Below, one piece after another: positions 35,801 to 44,556 of a DNA stretch of 64,000 nucleotides (position 1 is its first letter; the number at the start of each line of letters is the position of its first letter). The stretch comes from Bacteroidota bacterium (GTDB taxonomy: Bacteria > Bacteroidota > Bacteroidia > Chitinophagales > LD1), in assembly GCA_018267385.1 (NCBI GenBank), contig JAFDYN010000005.1, forward strand, positions 62,001-126,000, written 5' to 3'. Under the pieces are notes generated by a model. The model was not told the DNA's origin. It ran no database searches and worked only from the letters and a program-made list of their open reading frames with translations. The translations under genes and the position numbers were made by a program.

Positions 35801-36807
35801 CCGAAGGGAACGAGCTCATACTGCTCATCCACTACGGCCATATTGTAATTTGGCAGTGGTTTGCCAATGGTGATCTTATCTCCGGCGCGTAGCTCGGTAT
35901 AGCTCGCACTGACGGTGGTCTCAGTCGGGCCATACCCGTTGAAAAATTTCCTATCGCCGGTTGCCCATTTACTGAGTACCTGTGGCGTGCAGGCCTCGCC
36001 TCCGGCATTGACGAGGCGTAGCGATGGGACATTTTCATCCATCACTGCCAGCAGGCTCGGCACGGCGTGAAAGACTGTGATCTTATGGCGGCGGAGTACA
36101 TCACTGAGTTCATCTACCACTTTTGCAGTGGTCGCATCCGCCACCCAAAGGGTCGCGCCCATGTGGTACCCTATCCATACCTCCTCACACCACATATCAA
36201 AAGACACCGAGAACCCCTGGTATACTTTATCATGTTCGCGTATGCCGAGCAGTGAGTTTTCGGCTCTGACCAGATGGGCTATCTGATAGTGCGCTATAGG
36301 GATGCCCTTGGGCCGGCCAGTACTGCCCGAGGTATACAGGATATAGGCCCGATCGTCCGGCTGCGGACCGGCAGGCGGAGTGATTTGGCTACCGGCAGGT
36401 GGTATAGTGGGCACGCGTAGCACGGCACAGCCCATATCATCATCTGAGTCGGTAAAACAAGCCGCTGCGCCCACCTCGTGCAGTACCGTATGCACACGCT
36501 CCAGCGGCATCTCGCGGTCCAGGGGCACATAGGCTGCACCGGATTTGACTATACCGAGAATGGCTGCGTGCAGCTCCAGGCTGCGCGGCCACCATAGTCC
36601 TACAGAGGCTCCCCGTCCTATACCCTGATCACGGAGAAAGGATGCGATCGCATCCGTCCACCGGTCCAGTGCAGCATAGCTGAGAGCGTCGCTACCAAAG
36701 ATCAGGGCCGTCTTGTCCGGACGCAGCGAGGCCGAGGCACGGTACATATCGGCCAGCGTCTCCCTGCGTATCAGATCCGGCCGTACAGGCCCGGTTATTA
36801 TACTCAT
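32863..36807 (-). CDS. Pls/PosA-type NRPS: adenylation, carrier, six membrane helices and three hexapeptide-repeat segments
   Basis: The start at 36807 (MSIITGPVRPD) gives 1314 residues, very close to epsilon-poly-lysine synthetase Pls (about 1319); an ATG at 36933 would add 42 residues. Order: adenylation domain (YILYTSGSTGRPKG near 155-170; NGYGPTETT near 290; YLSGDAV and KLRGYRIELGEIE near 380-415; LPSGKVDR near 485), carrier protein LGGHS (546-550, serine for phosphopantetheine), then three soluble left-handed-helix (LbH) segments each preceded by two transmembrane helices. No condensation or thioesterase domain. Known members join one amino acid into short homopolymers at the membrane. 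The pocket segment FDMWCEEVW has an acid two residues after W, compatible with a basic substrate, but this is tentative. Confidence 0.9.
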   Translation of the reverse strand: MSIITGPVRPDLIRRETLADMYRASASLRPDKTALIFGSDALSYAALDRWTDAIASFLRDQGIGRGASVGLWWPRSLELHAAILGIVKSGAAYVPLDREMPLERVHTVLHEVGAAACFTDSDDDMGCAVLRVPTIPPAGSQITPPAGPQPDDRAYILYTSGSTGRPKGIPIAHYQIAHLVRAENSLLGIREHDKVYQGFSVSFDMWCEEVWIGYHMGATLWVADATTAKVVDELSDVLRRHKITVFHAVPSLLAVMDENVPSLRLVNAGGEACTPQVLSKWATGDRKFFNGYGPTETTVSASYTELRAGDKITIGKPLPNYNMAVVDEQYELVPFGQKGQLVITGPGVSAGYVNRPDLTADKFRAKTASLAALPGDIMYLSGDAVTMQPDGEVEFHGRIDDQIKLRGYRIELGEIENQLHVQVGVAAAAVAVRKDNNGQDELIAYVQMEDAAQFDEQVLRSELAKVLPPYMVPAVILSMPEMPRLPSGKVDRKSLPRPAIFDQAAQQIAPEQIDSDAPLPQRVKAILKGIFPGRDIQESDDFFTDLGGHSLLAAAFVSRMRREGGLITASIRDVYQHRPLSSLITDWESKQAEATVGKEKRIFHTIPSGRYLLCWLAQSVALLGIYTLFALQIFVPYLGYYYIQQATDSYGYAILGALGFFCLMPPLFSIVAVLIKWIVIGRFRAGDYPLWGTYYFRWWLVNTVQGLAQMEFLNGTPLYPMYLRWMGVKVAPDAQIAAAKIGAEDLLTIGSDVSISSQVLFNNAWVEDGLLKIREIKIGDHAYIGSSAVIAGDTVIEEWGELGDLSALPSGKTIKKGEVWHGSPAQYIATRSIADLPQPLEAAPHELLIYKIIFAALLLVFPFAMLVPLLPALLGLNYLDNTTVGDYDFHYLIWTPLLALSYVLIFVLQTVVLTRLLQRGMQPGTYPVHSLTYIRKWLSEQLMALSLIVVHPIYATVYVTSMFRALGAKVGKNTEISTANNVTHPLFEIGEESFIADAVTLGEADIRGQRLILDRTVIGSNSFVGNSALIPQGYQMPDDMLVGVLSTPPTQEQIAQQPGSDWFGSPAISLPHRQQSYPYARTLTHTPSLLRRLTRAAIELIRIIIPQTAVICLSVVFIGYCHGLIVDRPIWMLVMFFPVYYLTIIGLPAFLITVAMKWLLIGRYKEAHHPMWTWPVWFSEAVTATYESLSKTFLLEYLKGTPWLPIALRMLGVKIGRRAWLNTLDITEFDMVTIGDDTALNSDCGPQTHLFEDRVMKIGKVKMGSRSSIGARSIVLYDSQVGDDALLSALSLVMKGEVLAPGTDWEGSPVRPQP

Positions 36808-36969
36808 ACTGTGACTTTTGCCCCTACCGGCAGTCTCACTGCTCAGCACTGCAGGCTGCTCGTTAGAGGCACATACCTGAGATTGGTTTATCTTGACAAT
36901 AATATTTTTTTTTGCCCAAAGCAAGCTGAGCACTTATCTACACGTCCAATAGAGCAAATCTGACACCAA

Positions 36970-37635
36970 ATGTCTATCAAGGTCCTTTCATACAGTTCCT
37001 TAGCTCCGTGGAGCAATACTGAGATGGAGCAGGCGCTGAGCCTGGTGCCAGAGGCAATGCGCCAGCGCATCGCGCGCTACCAGCATGCCCCGGAGCGTCA
37101 GTCGCGGCTGGCCGGCAGATTGCTGCTACGCCAGCTTCTGCGGGCATATGACCTGCCGTTTACCCTACATGATGTGCAGTATACCTCTCTACATAAACCA
37201 TATGTGCATCCTGATTTTGATTTTAGTATTGCGCATACTGATGGATTGGTGCTTTGCGCAGGCATCACCAGAGGCAAGATCGGTATAGATGCAGAAAAGG
37301 TACGGGATATAGACCTGATGGACTATCGAGACGTGCTGAGCGATATAGAATGGACCCTTCTGACCGACTCCTCCTCTCAGGTCAACTTCTGGGATATCTG
37401 GACCCGTAAGGAAGCACTGGCTAAAGCAAGTGGCAAAGGCATAGTGATGGAGCTCGCGCAAATAGACGCAACGAACCCAATAGTCTCCATAGAAGCACAG
37501 CAATATAGATGTCATCAGTTGAAATCAGTAGCGAACTTTGCCGCTCACTTGGCTGTTTCTCAAGGCGTACCGGAGGCTGAGGTGCCATTGGTCGCGAGAG
37601 CGGTCACGACTCAGGAGCTTTTGGCCGAAGGGTGA
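36970..37635 (+). CDS. 4'-phosphopantetheinyl transferase (Sfp type)
   Basis: A 221-residue protein with the Sfp signatures IGIDAEKVRD (near 99-108; the D and E bind magnesium) and FWDIWTRKEALAKASGKG (near 138-155). It moves the phosphopantetheine arm from CoA to the serine of carrier proteins. It is divergent from the NRPS-like gene with 36-162 bases between starts, and is the obvious activator of that protein's LGGHS site; it may also serve fatty acid carrier protein. Confidence 0.92.
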   Translation: MSIKVLSYSSLAPWSNTEMEQALSLVPEAMRQRIARYQHAPERQSRLAGRLLLRQLLRAYDLPFTLHDVQYTSLHKPYVHPDFDFSIAHTDGLVLCAGITRGKIGIDAEKVRDIDLMDYRDVLSDIEWTLLTDSSSQVNFWDIWTRKEALAKASGKGIVMELAQIDATNPIVSIEAQQYRCHQLKSVANFAAHLAVSQGVPEAEVPLVARAVTTQELLAEG

Positions 37636-37766
37636 GTAAAATCATGTATCTGATTGGTACAAAGGAATAACGAAGCAGATAGCTGAAAACGGTACTGGCC
37701 CGCAATACTGAGGGTTGGGTTTTCAGGTATTTTGAAGCAATTTTGGGCAACTTTTCACAGAATAAT

Positions 37767-38870
37767 ATGACCAGGTATATCAGGTTTGCGATCCTAGTTC
37801 TTTTTGCCGGAGCCATGGCAGCGTATATAGCGGGCTGCCGGGGTGGTGCGGACGGGCCGGTGATGCTCGACGTAGCAGCCAAGCCTTTTGAACTGCTATC
37901 GCAGTATCATTTCTTCAAGGGTAACACACATGACCTCAAACCTAATGCCCGACTGCTACCATATGACCTGAATAGCCCGCTCTTCACAGACTATGCTCAC
38001 AAGGCGCGTTTCATCTATATGCCCGATGGCAAAACTGTAGACTACCAGGAGGAAACGGCGTTAAAGTTTCCCGTGGGTGCCTGCCTGATCAAGAACTTTT
38101 ACTACCCTGCCGATTTTCGCAAGCCGGAGGAGAACCGCCGCATCATAGAGACCCGACTCCTGGTACACCGCGAGAGTGGCTGGGAGGCTCTCACCTATAT
38201 CTGGAATGAGGACCAGCAAGACGCCAAGCTCGATCTAGCCGGCGATATCAAAAAAGTAAGCTGGATAAATGAGCAAGGCGAAAAAAAGGAAACCGACTAT
38301 ATCATCCCTAATAAAAATCAATGCAAAGGCTGCCATTGGATCAATGGTGCTATCACGCCTATAGGCCCGAAAGTTCGTAACCTTAATAAGGAATATACCT
38401 TTGAAGATGGCAAGGCTAATCAACTGAATAAGTTGACTAATGTGGGCTTTATGAAAGGGATGCCGGAGCTGTCTAAGTGCGTCAAGATGGTAGCATATAG
38501 CGATACGACAGCTACGCTGAATGACCGCGCTCGTGCCTACCTGGATGTCAACTGCGGCCACTGCCATAATCCCGGCGGTCCTGCCTATACATCGGGCCTC
38601 TATCTCAACTGGGATATGAAAGAGCTGGAGCATGTGGGTGTCTGCAAGACGCCGGTATCAGCGGGTCGTGGTACAGGCAATCTGCTCGTAGATATCTCTC
38701 CCGGAGATCCGGCTCACTCTATCATGCCATTCCGCATGGCCTCTAATGACGCCGGCATCAAAATGCCGGAGGTGGGCCGGACCATGGTACACCAGGAGGG
38801 CGTAGACCTGATCACCAAATGGATAGCGGCCATGGATGGCGGCCCATGCAAGGCCAATAAGGTAGAGTAG
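37767..38870 (+). CDS. SO2930-type dihaem cytochrome c lipoprotein
   Basis: The start at 37767 (MTRYIRFAILVLFAGAMAAY) gives 367 residues and a lipoprotein signal with lipobox IAGC. Two haem-binding motifs are seen: CKGCH in the middle and CGHCH in the last third (DVNCGHCHNPGG). A beta-rich region fills the N-terminal half. The arrangement matches the SO2930 family of dihaem c-type cytochromes, predicted to carry electrons at the periplasmic or surface face of a membrane. The usual parallel beta-helix partner gene is not next to it here. Confidence 0.85.
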   Translation: MTRYIRFAILVLFAGAMAAYIAGCRGGADGPVMLDVAAKPFELLSQYHFFKGNTHDLKPNARLLPYDLNSPLFTDYAHKARFIYMPDGKTVDYQEETALKFPVGACLIKNFYYPADFRKPEENRRIIETRLLVHRESGWEALTYIWNEDQQDAKLDLAGDIKKVSWINEQGEKKETDYIIPNKNQCKGCHWINGAITPIGPKVRNLNKEYTFEDGKANQLNKLTNVGFMKGMPELSKCVKMVAYSDTTATLNDRARAYLDVNCGHCHNPGGPAYTSGLYLNWDMKELEHVGVCKTPVSAGRGTGNLLVDISPGDPAHSIMPFRMASNDAGIKMPEVGRTMVHQEGVDLITKWIAAMDGGPCKANKVE

Positions 38871-38901
38871 CAGTCATCCGATTGTCATATTATTCTGAAA
38901 C

Positions 38902-38932
38902 TTGCAAAGAGGATTCCGGCTATTTACTTTCA
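38902..38932 (+). promoter_or_regulatory. Promoter of the M43-like gene
   Basis: TTG (38902-38904), a 20-base spacer, TACTTTCA (38925-38932). The start point near 38939 leaves a very short leader to the ATG at 38953. Confidence 0.55.
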
Positions 38933-38952
38933 TAGTACACAAATGACCGGCT

Positions 38953-41022
38953 ATGAAAAAACTACTCCTATTTGCTTCTTTTCTATTTACTATGATGCAT
39001 GTCACTGCGCAGCGGTCGTCTTTTTGCGCTACCGATCAGTATGCAGGAGCAAAGCTGACCAGCGATTCTAATCAAGCACTGGAGGCTTTTATCAAAAACT
39101 ATATAGACCAGCATCATACCCAGGGAGCGCGCAGTAGTTCCTACGTAATTCCTGTCGTATTCCACATCATACATGATGGTGGTAGCGAACTGCTGACCGA
39201 CTCTGTGATCATCACAGCGCTAAACCGGCTGAACGAGTTTATGAGTGCCAGTAATGCAGGGCTCACCAGCGTAGTTCCGGCTTTTGACACCTTGATCGGT
39301 AATGCGCAAGTGGAATTTCGTCTGGCGCAAAAAGACCCGCTGGGAAACTGTACTAATGGCATAGAACGCATATACACCCAGGCCACTTATGTAGGCAATG
39401 ACTATACTAAAATAAATGACTGGCCGCGAGATAAATACCTAAATATATGGCTGGTAAAGGGTATTGATTATGACTTCTCTTATTACGGCACACTAGGCTA
39501 TGCGTTTGAGCCTGGTACTGTAGCCAGTGCTCCTGCCATAGACGGTATTCTTGTCAAAAGTTTTATACTTCTACAGCTCAATGATCCTTATGACAGTGGC
39601 GTGCTCCCTCATATGGTCGGCCACTGGGCTGATCTGCTGCACCCCGAATCTGCCTGCACGGACACTATCAATGACTATGTAGCGGACACCCCGCCTATGC
39701 AATCTGCTATCAGCTGCAACCTGACACAAAGCATCTGCAATCCGCCTATCATAGAGAATGTGCAAAACATAATGGCAGGAAGCTCTTGCCCTCTTATGTT
39801 TACCAAAGGACAGGTAAACCGCATGTGGGCCGCTCTCAATGCCTCCACGGCCGGTAGAAATAACATCTCATCATCATCAAACCTATTGGCCACCGGCACT
39901 GATGTTTCCAATCCCGTATCTTGCGCCATACCTATCGCCGACTTCGCTGCCAGCACCCGCTATACATGTATCAATACGCCTGTGATTTTTACTGACGCTT
40001 CTTATAACGCCGATATCACAAGCAGAACATGGACATTCCCTTCTGATGCCAATACAAATACAACATCCGGTAAGGTGGCTACAGTTTCATTCAGCACACC
40101 GGGATGGCATCAAGTCACTCTGCAGGTATCCAATACCAACGGCTCCGACCGGCTCACTAAAAATATGGTCTACGTAACTAATGGTAGTCAGACTCCGGCT
40201 CCTCTATTTGATGGATTTGAATATTCCACCCCACTACTGTCCCCTTGGCAGGTCATAAATTATGATAATAACAACACAGCTTTCCAACTCGTAAATAGTA
40301 CCGGGCATCATAGCCAATCCTGCTACAAACTGAATGAAGTCGATGCAATGTATGAAGGAGACGTAGATATTCTGGCATCTCCCCCACTGGACCTGAGTGC
40401 CATCGACACGACTAATGCTTCTATCTCTTTCGATTATTCCTTTGCCACCTCAGACGCAGCTCATCTCGATGACTCTACCGCCGATATTTCTGTATGGTTA
40501 TCAAATGACTGTGGTGCCAGCTGGCACCGTCTATACCACATGACAGGTTCTTCCATTTTTAATGCAGGTTTGCAAACAGGATCCTACACGCCCGGCACAG
40601 ATGACCAGTATTGGCAAAATGTGTCAGTGCATATTCCATCATTATTCTGGTCAGCAGGAATCAATTTTGAGATCCGGGTAAAAAGTGGCGTCGGTACCAA
40701 TAACCTGTTTATAGATAATATCAATGTGGGTCAAAGCACATTAGGACTACCTAAGCTGCAAACACAGGTGAACGCCATGGGCATAGTGCCCAATCCCGCT
40801 GCGGAAAGCGCAGACCTGGTGATCTCGTGCAGCGATGGTATTTATGGCACGATCCAGCTGCTGGATATGGCAGGAAGGACAATACAGAGGATATACACCG
40901 GCTTTTTAGGAGTGGGTGGTAATCATATTCATCTCAATACAAATGAACTAAGCAGCGGCATATATTCCATACAGTTGAGCGATGGTGTTTCTACTGTAAA
41001 CCGTAAGTTTGTAAAGTTCTGA
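38953..41022 (+). CDS. Pappalysin-like (M43) secreted protein with degenerate active site and T9SS sorting domain
   Basis: A 689-residue protein with signal peptide ending HVTAQ. Residues 60-300 have the M43 layout: VIPVVFHIIHDGG, the zinc motif position, DYVADTPPM, and a Met-turn region NIMAGSSCPLMFTKGQVNRM. The zinc motif reads HMVGHWADLLH (220-230): three histidines are kept, but the catalytic glutamate is methionine and the glycine is aspartate. A PKD-like domain (325-405), a jelly-roll-type beta domain (410-600) and a type A sorting domain (MGIVPNPAAESADLVI... KFVKF) follow. It may bind without cutting. Strong family call, uncertain activity. Confidence 0.85.
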   Translation: MKKLLLFASFLFTMMHVTAQRSSFCATDQYAGAKLTSDSNQALEAFIKNYIDQHHTQGARSSSYVIPVVFHIIHDGGSELLTDSVIITALNRLNEFMSASNAGLTSVVPAFDTLIGNAQVEFRLAQKDPLGNCTNGIERIYTQATYVGNDYTKINDWPRDKYLNIWLVKGIDYDFSYYGTLGYAFEPGTVASAPAIDGILVKSFILLQLNDPYDSGVLPHMVGHWADLLHPESACTDTINDYVADTPPMQSAISCNLTQSICNPPIIENVQNIMAGSSCPLMFTKGQVNRMWAALNASTAGRNNISSSSNLLATGTDVSNPVSCAIPIADFAASTRYTCINTPVIFTDASYNADITSRTWTFPSDANTNTTSGKVATVSFSTPGWHQVTLQVSNTNGSDRLTKNMVYVTNGSQTPAPLFDGFEYSTPLLSPWQVINYDNNNTAFQLVNSTGHHSQSCYKLNEVDAMYEGDVDILASPPLDLSAIDTTNASISFDYSFATSDAAHLDDSTADISVWLSNDCGASWHRLYHMTGSSIFNAGLQTGSYTPGTDDQYWQNVSVHIPSLFWSAGINFEIRVKSGVGTNNLFIDNINVGQSTLGLPKLQTQVNAMGIVPNPAAESADLVISCSDGIYGTIQLLDMAGRTIQRIYTGFLGVGGNHIHLNTNELSSGIYSIQLSDGVSTVNRKFVKF

Positions 41023-41042
41023 GCAGCTGAGACACAGAAGTA

Positions 41043-41462
41043 TCACAAAAAGCTATCCAGCGCTAGTACATAACTCTCGAGTCCGAAGCCGCTGATCACA
41101 CCTTTGCACACGGCTGAGATCATAGACTGCTGGCGAAACTCCTCGCGGGAGTAGATATTGCTGATATGTACTTCTACTACAGGTGTTTTCACAGCGCTGA
41201 TCGCATCGCGCAGGGCAACTGATGTGTGTGTGTAGCCGCCGGCATTGAGTATGATGCCGTGATAGGAAAAGCCCACCTCCTGTATCTTATCTATCAGCTC
41301 ACCCTCTATGTTAGACTGATAATAGGTGAGCTGTATCTCATCTGAGTAAACCTCACGGATATCATCAAAAAACTCAGAGAATGTAATATCTCCGTAGATA
41401 TCCGGTTCACGCTTGCCGAGGAGGTTGAGGTTAGGGCCGTTTATGATGATGATCTTTTTCAT
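41043..41462 (-). CDS. aroQ: 3-dehydroquinate dehydratase, type II
   Basis: The start at 41462 (MKKIIIINGPNLNLLGKREP) gives 139 residues, normal for the type II enzyme; a longer in-frame reading to 41618 has no support. NGPNLNLLGKREPDIYG carries the flexible-loop arginine and tyrosine, NAGGYTHTSVALRDA the central block, and VEVHISNIYSREEFRQ the catalytic histidine. It removes water from 3-dehydroquinate in the shikimate pathway as a dodecamer. A TACTTTTG at 41523-41530 (minus strand) may be its -7 element. Confidence 0.95.
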   Translation of the reverse strand: MKKIIIINGPNLNLLGKREPDIYGDITFSEFFDDIREVYSDEIQLTYYQSNIEGELIDKIQEVGFSYHGIILNAGGYTHTSVALRDAISAVKTPVVEVHISNIYSREEFRQQSMISAVCKGVISGFGLESYVLALDSFL

Positions 41463-41574
41463 AACCTGATGATTGATAAATGTGGCGTAAAGTAAAGTAA
41501 ATATCAGTGAATGATCATTGAACAAAAGTATATGATCAAGGTTTGTAAAAATTCTGTCATAGTCTTCCATTCTA

Positions 41575-41605
41575 TTGTGAGCGCCCTTGTATTGCAGTAC
41601 CTTTA
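41575..41605 (+). promoter_or_regulatory. Promoter of the large gliding-type surface protein
   Basis: TTG (41575-41577), exactly 20 bases, then TACCTTTA (41598-41605), one base off TAnnTTTG. This supports the ATG at 41635 over that at 41617. Confidence 0.6.
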
Positions 41606-41634
41606 CATTATGACACATGTCTACACACTATACT

Positions 41635-44523
41635 ATGAACAAACGTATCTTTTCCTTCCTCTTACTATTACTCATCCTGTCCGACCTCAGTGCCATGCCG
41701 GTCATCGACTCGATAGTCAGCACACCTAGCAGCTGCAGGGATAATGGGCTGATCACCGTCTACGCACACAGCACCTCAGCACTACACTATGCCATCTCGG
41801 CCGGACCACAACTGCGTGCGCAACAGATCAGCCATACACTGAGTGCCCTGCCACCGGGCACCTACACTGTACAGATCACTGATGGATCCGGCACTACAGT
41901 ACGACAGGTGAGTGTCACCGGTAGTTATCAGTATTTTGATTTCTCTCCATATGTAGTATACCCGCGATGTGCCAGTGACTCAGGCACCATACTGGTAGGC
42001 CACGTGGACTCCGGAGTGGGCAGCCCGCCATTCAGCTGGCAGTTGATAGAGCCCGGGGGCGTGCAGCGGCCTATTCAGCAGCATGATACATTTCCCATCT
42101 ACTACTCCGGTGCCTATCAGATCAGATGTATAGATGCCTGCGGCACTGTACGGCTCAGGAGCTATGACATCTATTCATACAGTAACTCCTACTTGCAGTT
42201 GATCTATTTCGATTCTCCCTACTTTGTTCATTGTGACTCAGCTGTGGTGAGGGGACAGATCTCTATAGGTGGCAGTATTGACAATCTGGCATTCCCTTTA
42301 TCCTTCCTGGAGCATGATATGCATGGAGATACAGTACGACTGGACATCCCCGTACGCCTGTCAGATACAGTGCTGCCCCTCTCCAATGGCCAATTTATTA
42401 TCAATAATCAGTCTTTGCTATTTATAAACAGGCTGCCTCATGTCCAATCTGGCGAGCCTATAACATTTCAACTACAGGATGCCTGTGGCAGCCTGATACA
42501 AAGCGTAGCATATCCACCCGCACACTCGCTCATTATGGGAAACTGGATCCAGGTGCCTGATGGCTTTTGCGGGAGCACAGGCTATTTACCCGTTTTCAGT
42601 TATTCCCTGCCTACACCTGCTCAATGGGTATTGATAGACGACCAGACACACACAATAGTAGACTCCTCTATCGCCGGCATAGGTCTGTCGCAGCATCCGT
42701 CAGGTAGAAACTATACGTTCATGTGCTTTGACCAATGTGGTGATACGCTGCGGCAAGACTTTTATTGGATACTATCCTCACCACCGCCGGCAGCTTTTGT
42801 AAATGTGACTGTACAGCAGAATAGTTGCCTGGATTCCACGGCATCCATCAGTCTCGGTGCCGGTAATTTCGGGAGGGGTTCTGTCATAAAGATCCTCACA
42901 GGTCCAGCCTATGCACATAGCACCAAACCGGGATTTGCCTATCAGACACACCTCACCTATCCATACATAGTATCGCAGTCATCTTACTATTATGGCATGA
43001 TCGGTGGCATGCCGGCAGGACACTATACCTATGAGGTATCAGATAGCTGCGGCAATCGGATCACAGGCAGTTTTGACATCACTCCTCAGCAGCTGACAGA
43101 TTACATGCACCGGTTATCTTCCGGCAGGCATTGTGCTGGCGGCGGCAGCATACACTACCAGTACAGCACCGGTCAGCCTAATGACAACCTTTATGTATCC
43201 TACTCTATCAGGAATATCACCACCGGCCAGCTGATGGATAGTAGTGCCACCTATGGTGGCGGTGGCACTATCTCTCTGGGCAATGTCCAGCCCGGCACCT
43301 ACGTGGTCCGTCTGGAGATATCTACATATACTATATCTATGGCAGATAGCAGTTTCTGCCCGTCGGTCTCTGATACTGTCGTAGTACCAGACTACACCTT
43401 TCCTGACATGCCTGTAGTATCATCATCTCCCGGCTGTTTCGGTACAGCCACTATCACGGCTCAGATGGATACTACACTCGGCGTACCCTCCTACACCTAC
43501 CAGATCATAGATGGCCCTATGCTATCAGCGATGCAGGTAGACAATGGTACTTTTCAGGTGTCCCAGACCGGTATCTATACTATACTCGGCCTCGATGCCT
43601 GCGGCAATGGACTCATACGGCATATCAGTGTAGACTCTCTCTACAGAGCTGTACCTATGATCAGGTCATTCAAAGACACCTGCTTTCACACCTATGTGCG
43701 CGGGGTACTCTACACAGAGAGTACAGTAGCATATGATACGCTGCGCACAGCTATGGGCTGCGATAGCATAATCTATGTAGATAGTGTGATAATTAGAGGC
43801 AGCCATGACAGGCGGCCCATCATCGCATTGGCCACAGATACATTCTGCTCGGGAGCAGGTGGTGATGTGAGCGCAATAACAGGATATCATCTATACCAGT
43901 GGGACAACGGAGCTACCACCCCTATCATACATGTGAGTGACAGCGGATGGTACCACCTGATAGTGACCGATAGCGAGCACTGCACCCTGTCAGATCAGAT
44001 ACATATAGCGCTGCTGGATAGTCCGTCAGTGACTTCCGGCTGGGTCTATGCAGACAGCGTATGCATGGATGATCCGCTACAGGTACAGTTGACCTTGAGC
44101 GGGCCAGATGTGCACTACGAATGGACTGGCATAGCAGATGGTACGCTGCAAAGACAGTTTACAGATAGCGGCATTTATATTTTCACTGTGAGTAATGAAT
44201 GCTCCGCCAAGAGCTACACCCTGCATACTATTCTAAAAACCTGCGATGAGCATGCCTACCCGCCAAATGCTTTCAGCCCTAATGGTGATGGTGTGAACGA
44301 CATATATAGGATATACAGTTCCTATGACTTTAAGTCTTTCTCTCTTCTCATATTTGACAGGTGGGGTGAAAAGGTTTTTGAAAGCGACAATGAAGCGTAT
44401 GGATGGGACGGACGCTACAAAAGCGAAGACCTGCCTACAGGTGTTTATGTCTACGAGTATATCGGTGTATGGCCTACAGGCCACTCGCACACCAGCCGGG
44501 GCAGTATCACTCTGATCCGCTAG
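41635..44523 (+). CDS. Large surface protein with gliding-motility-type (CHU_C, T9SS type B) C-terminus
   Basis: About 962 residues with a signal peptide (MNKRIFSFLLLLLILSDLSA). The body is a series of beta-sandwich repeats of roughly 100 residues, each with a pattern such as PGTYTVQITDGSGT, GAYQIRCIDACGT, HYTYEVSDSCGN or GIYTILGLDACGN, where a D-x-C-G turn recurs. The last 90 residues are the CHU_C domain: PNAFSPNGDGVNDIY, LLIFDRWGEKVFES, GWDGRYKSEDLPTGVYVY. Such proteins are secreted by T9SS and stay on the surface, often as adhesins in motile Bacteroidota. Ligand unknown. Confidence 0.9.
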   Translation: MNKRIFSFLLLLLILSDLSAMPVIDSIVSTPSSCRDNGLITVYAHSTSALHYAISAGPQLRAQQISHTLSALPPGTYTVQITDGSGTTVRQVSVTGSYQYFDFSPYVVYPRCASDSGTILVGHVDSGVGSPPFSWQLIEPGGVQRPIQQHDTFPIYYSGAYQIRCIDACGTVRLRSYDIYSYSNSYLQLIYFDSPYFVHCDSAVVRGQISIGGSIDNLAFPLSFLEHDMHGDTVRLDIPVRLSDTVLPLSNGQFIINNQSLLFINRLPHVQSGEPITFQLQDACGSLIQSVAYPPAHSLIMGNWIQVPDGFCGSTGYLPVFSYSLPTPAQWVLIDDQTHTIVDSSIAGIGLSQHPSGRNYTFMCFDQCGDTLRQDFYWILSSPPPAAFVNVTVQQNSCLDSTASISLGAGNFGRGSVIKILTGPAYAHSTKPGFAYQTHLTYPYIVSQSSYYYGMIGGMPAGHYTYEVSDSCGNRITGSFDITPQQLTDYMHRLSSGRHCAGGGSIHYQYSTGQPNDNLYVSYSIRNITTGQLMDSSATYGGGGTISLGNVQPGTYVVRLEISTYTISMADSSFCPSVSDTVVVPDYTFPDMPVVSSSPGCFGTATITAQMDTTLGVPSYTYQIIDGPMLSAMQVDNGTFQVSQTGIYTILGLDACGNGLIRHISVDSLYRAVPMIRSFKDTCFHTYVRGVLYTESTVAYDTLRTAMGCDSIIYVDSVIIRGSHDRRPIIALATDTFCSGAGGDVSAITGYHLYQWDNGATTPIIHVSDSGWYHLIVTDSEHCTLSDQIHIALLDSPSVTSGWVYADSVCMDDPLQVQLTLSGPDVHYEWTGIADGTLQRQFTDSGIYIFTVSNECSAKSYTLHTILKTCDEHAYPPNAFSPNGDGVNDIYRIYSSYDFKSFSLLIFDRWGEKVFESDNEAYGWDGRYKSEDLPTGVYVYEYIGVWPTGHSHTSRGSITLIR

Positions 44524-44556
44524 CCTATCCCTGCGGCGGAATGATTAAATTGCAGT

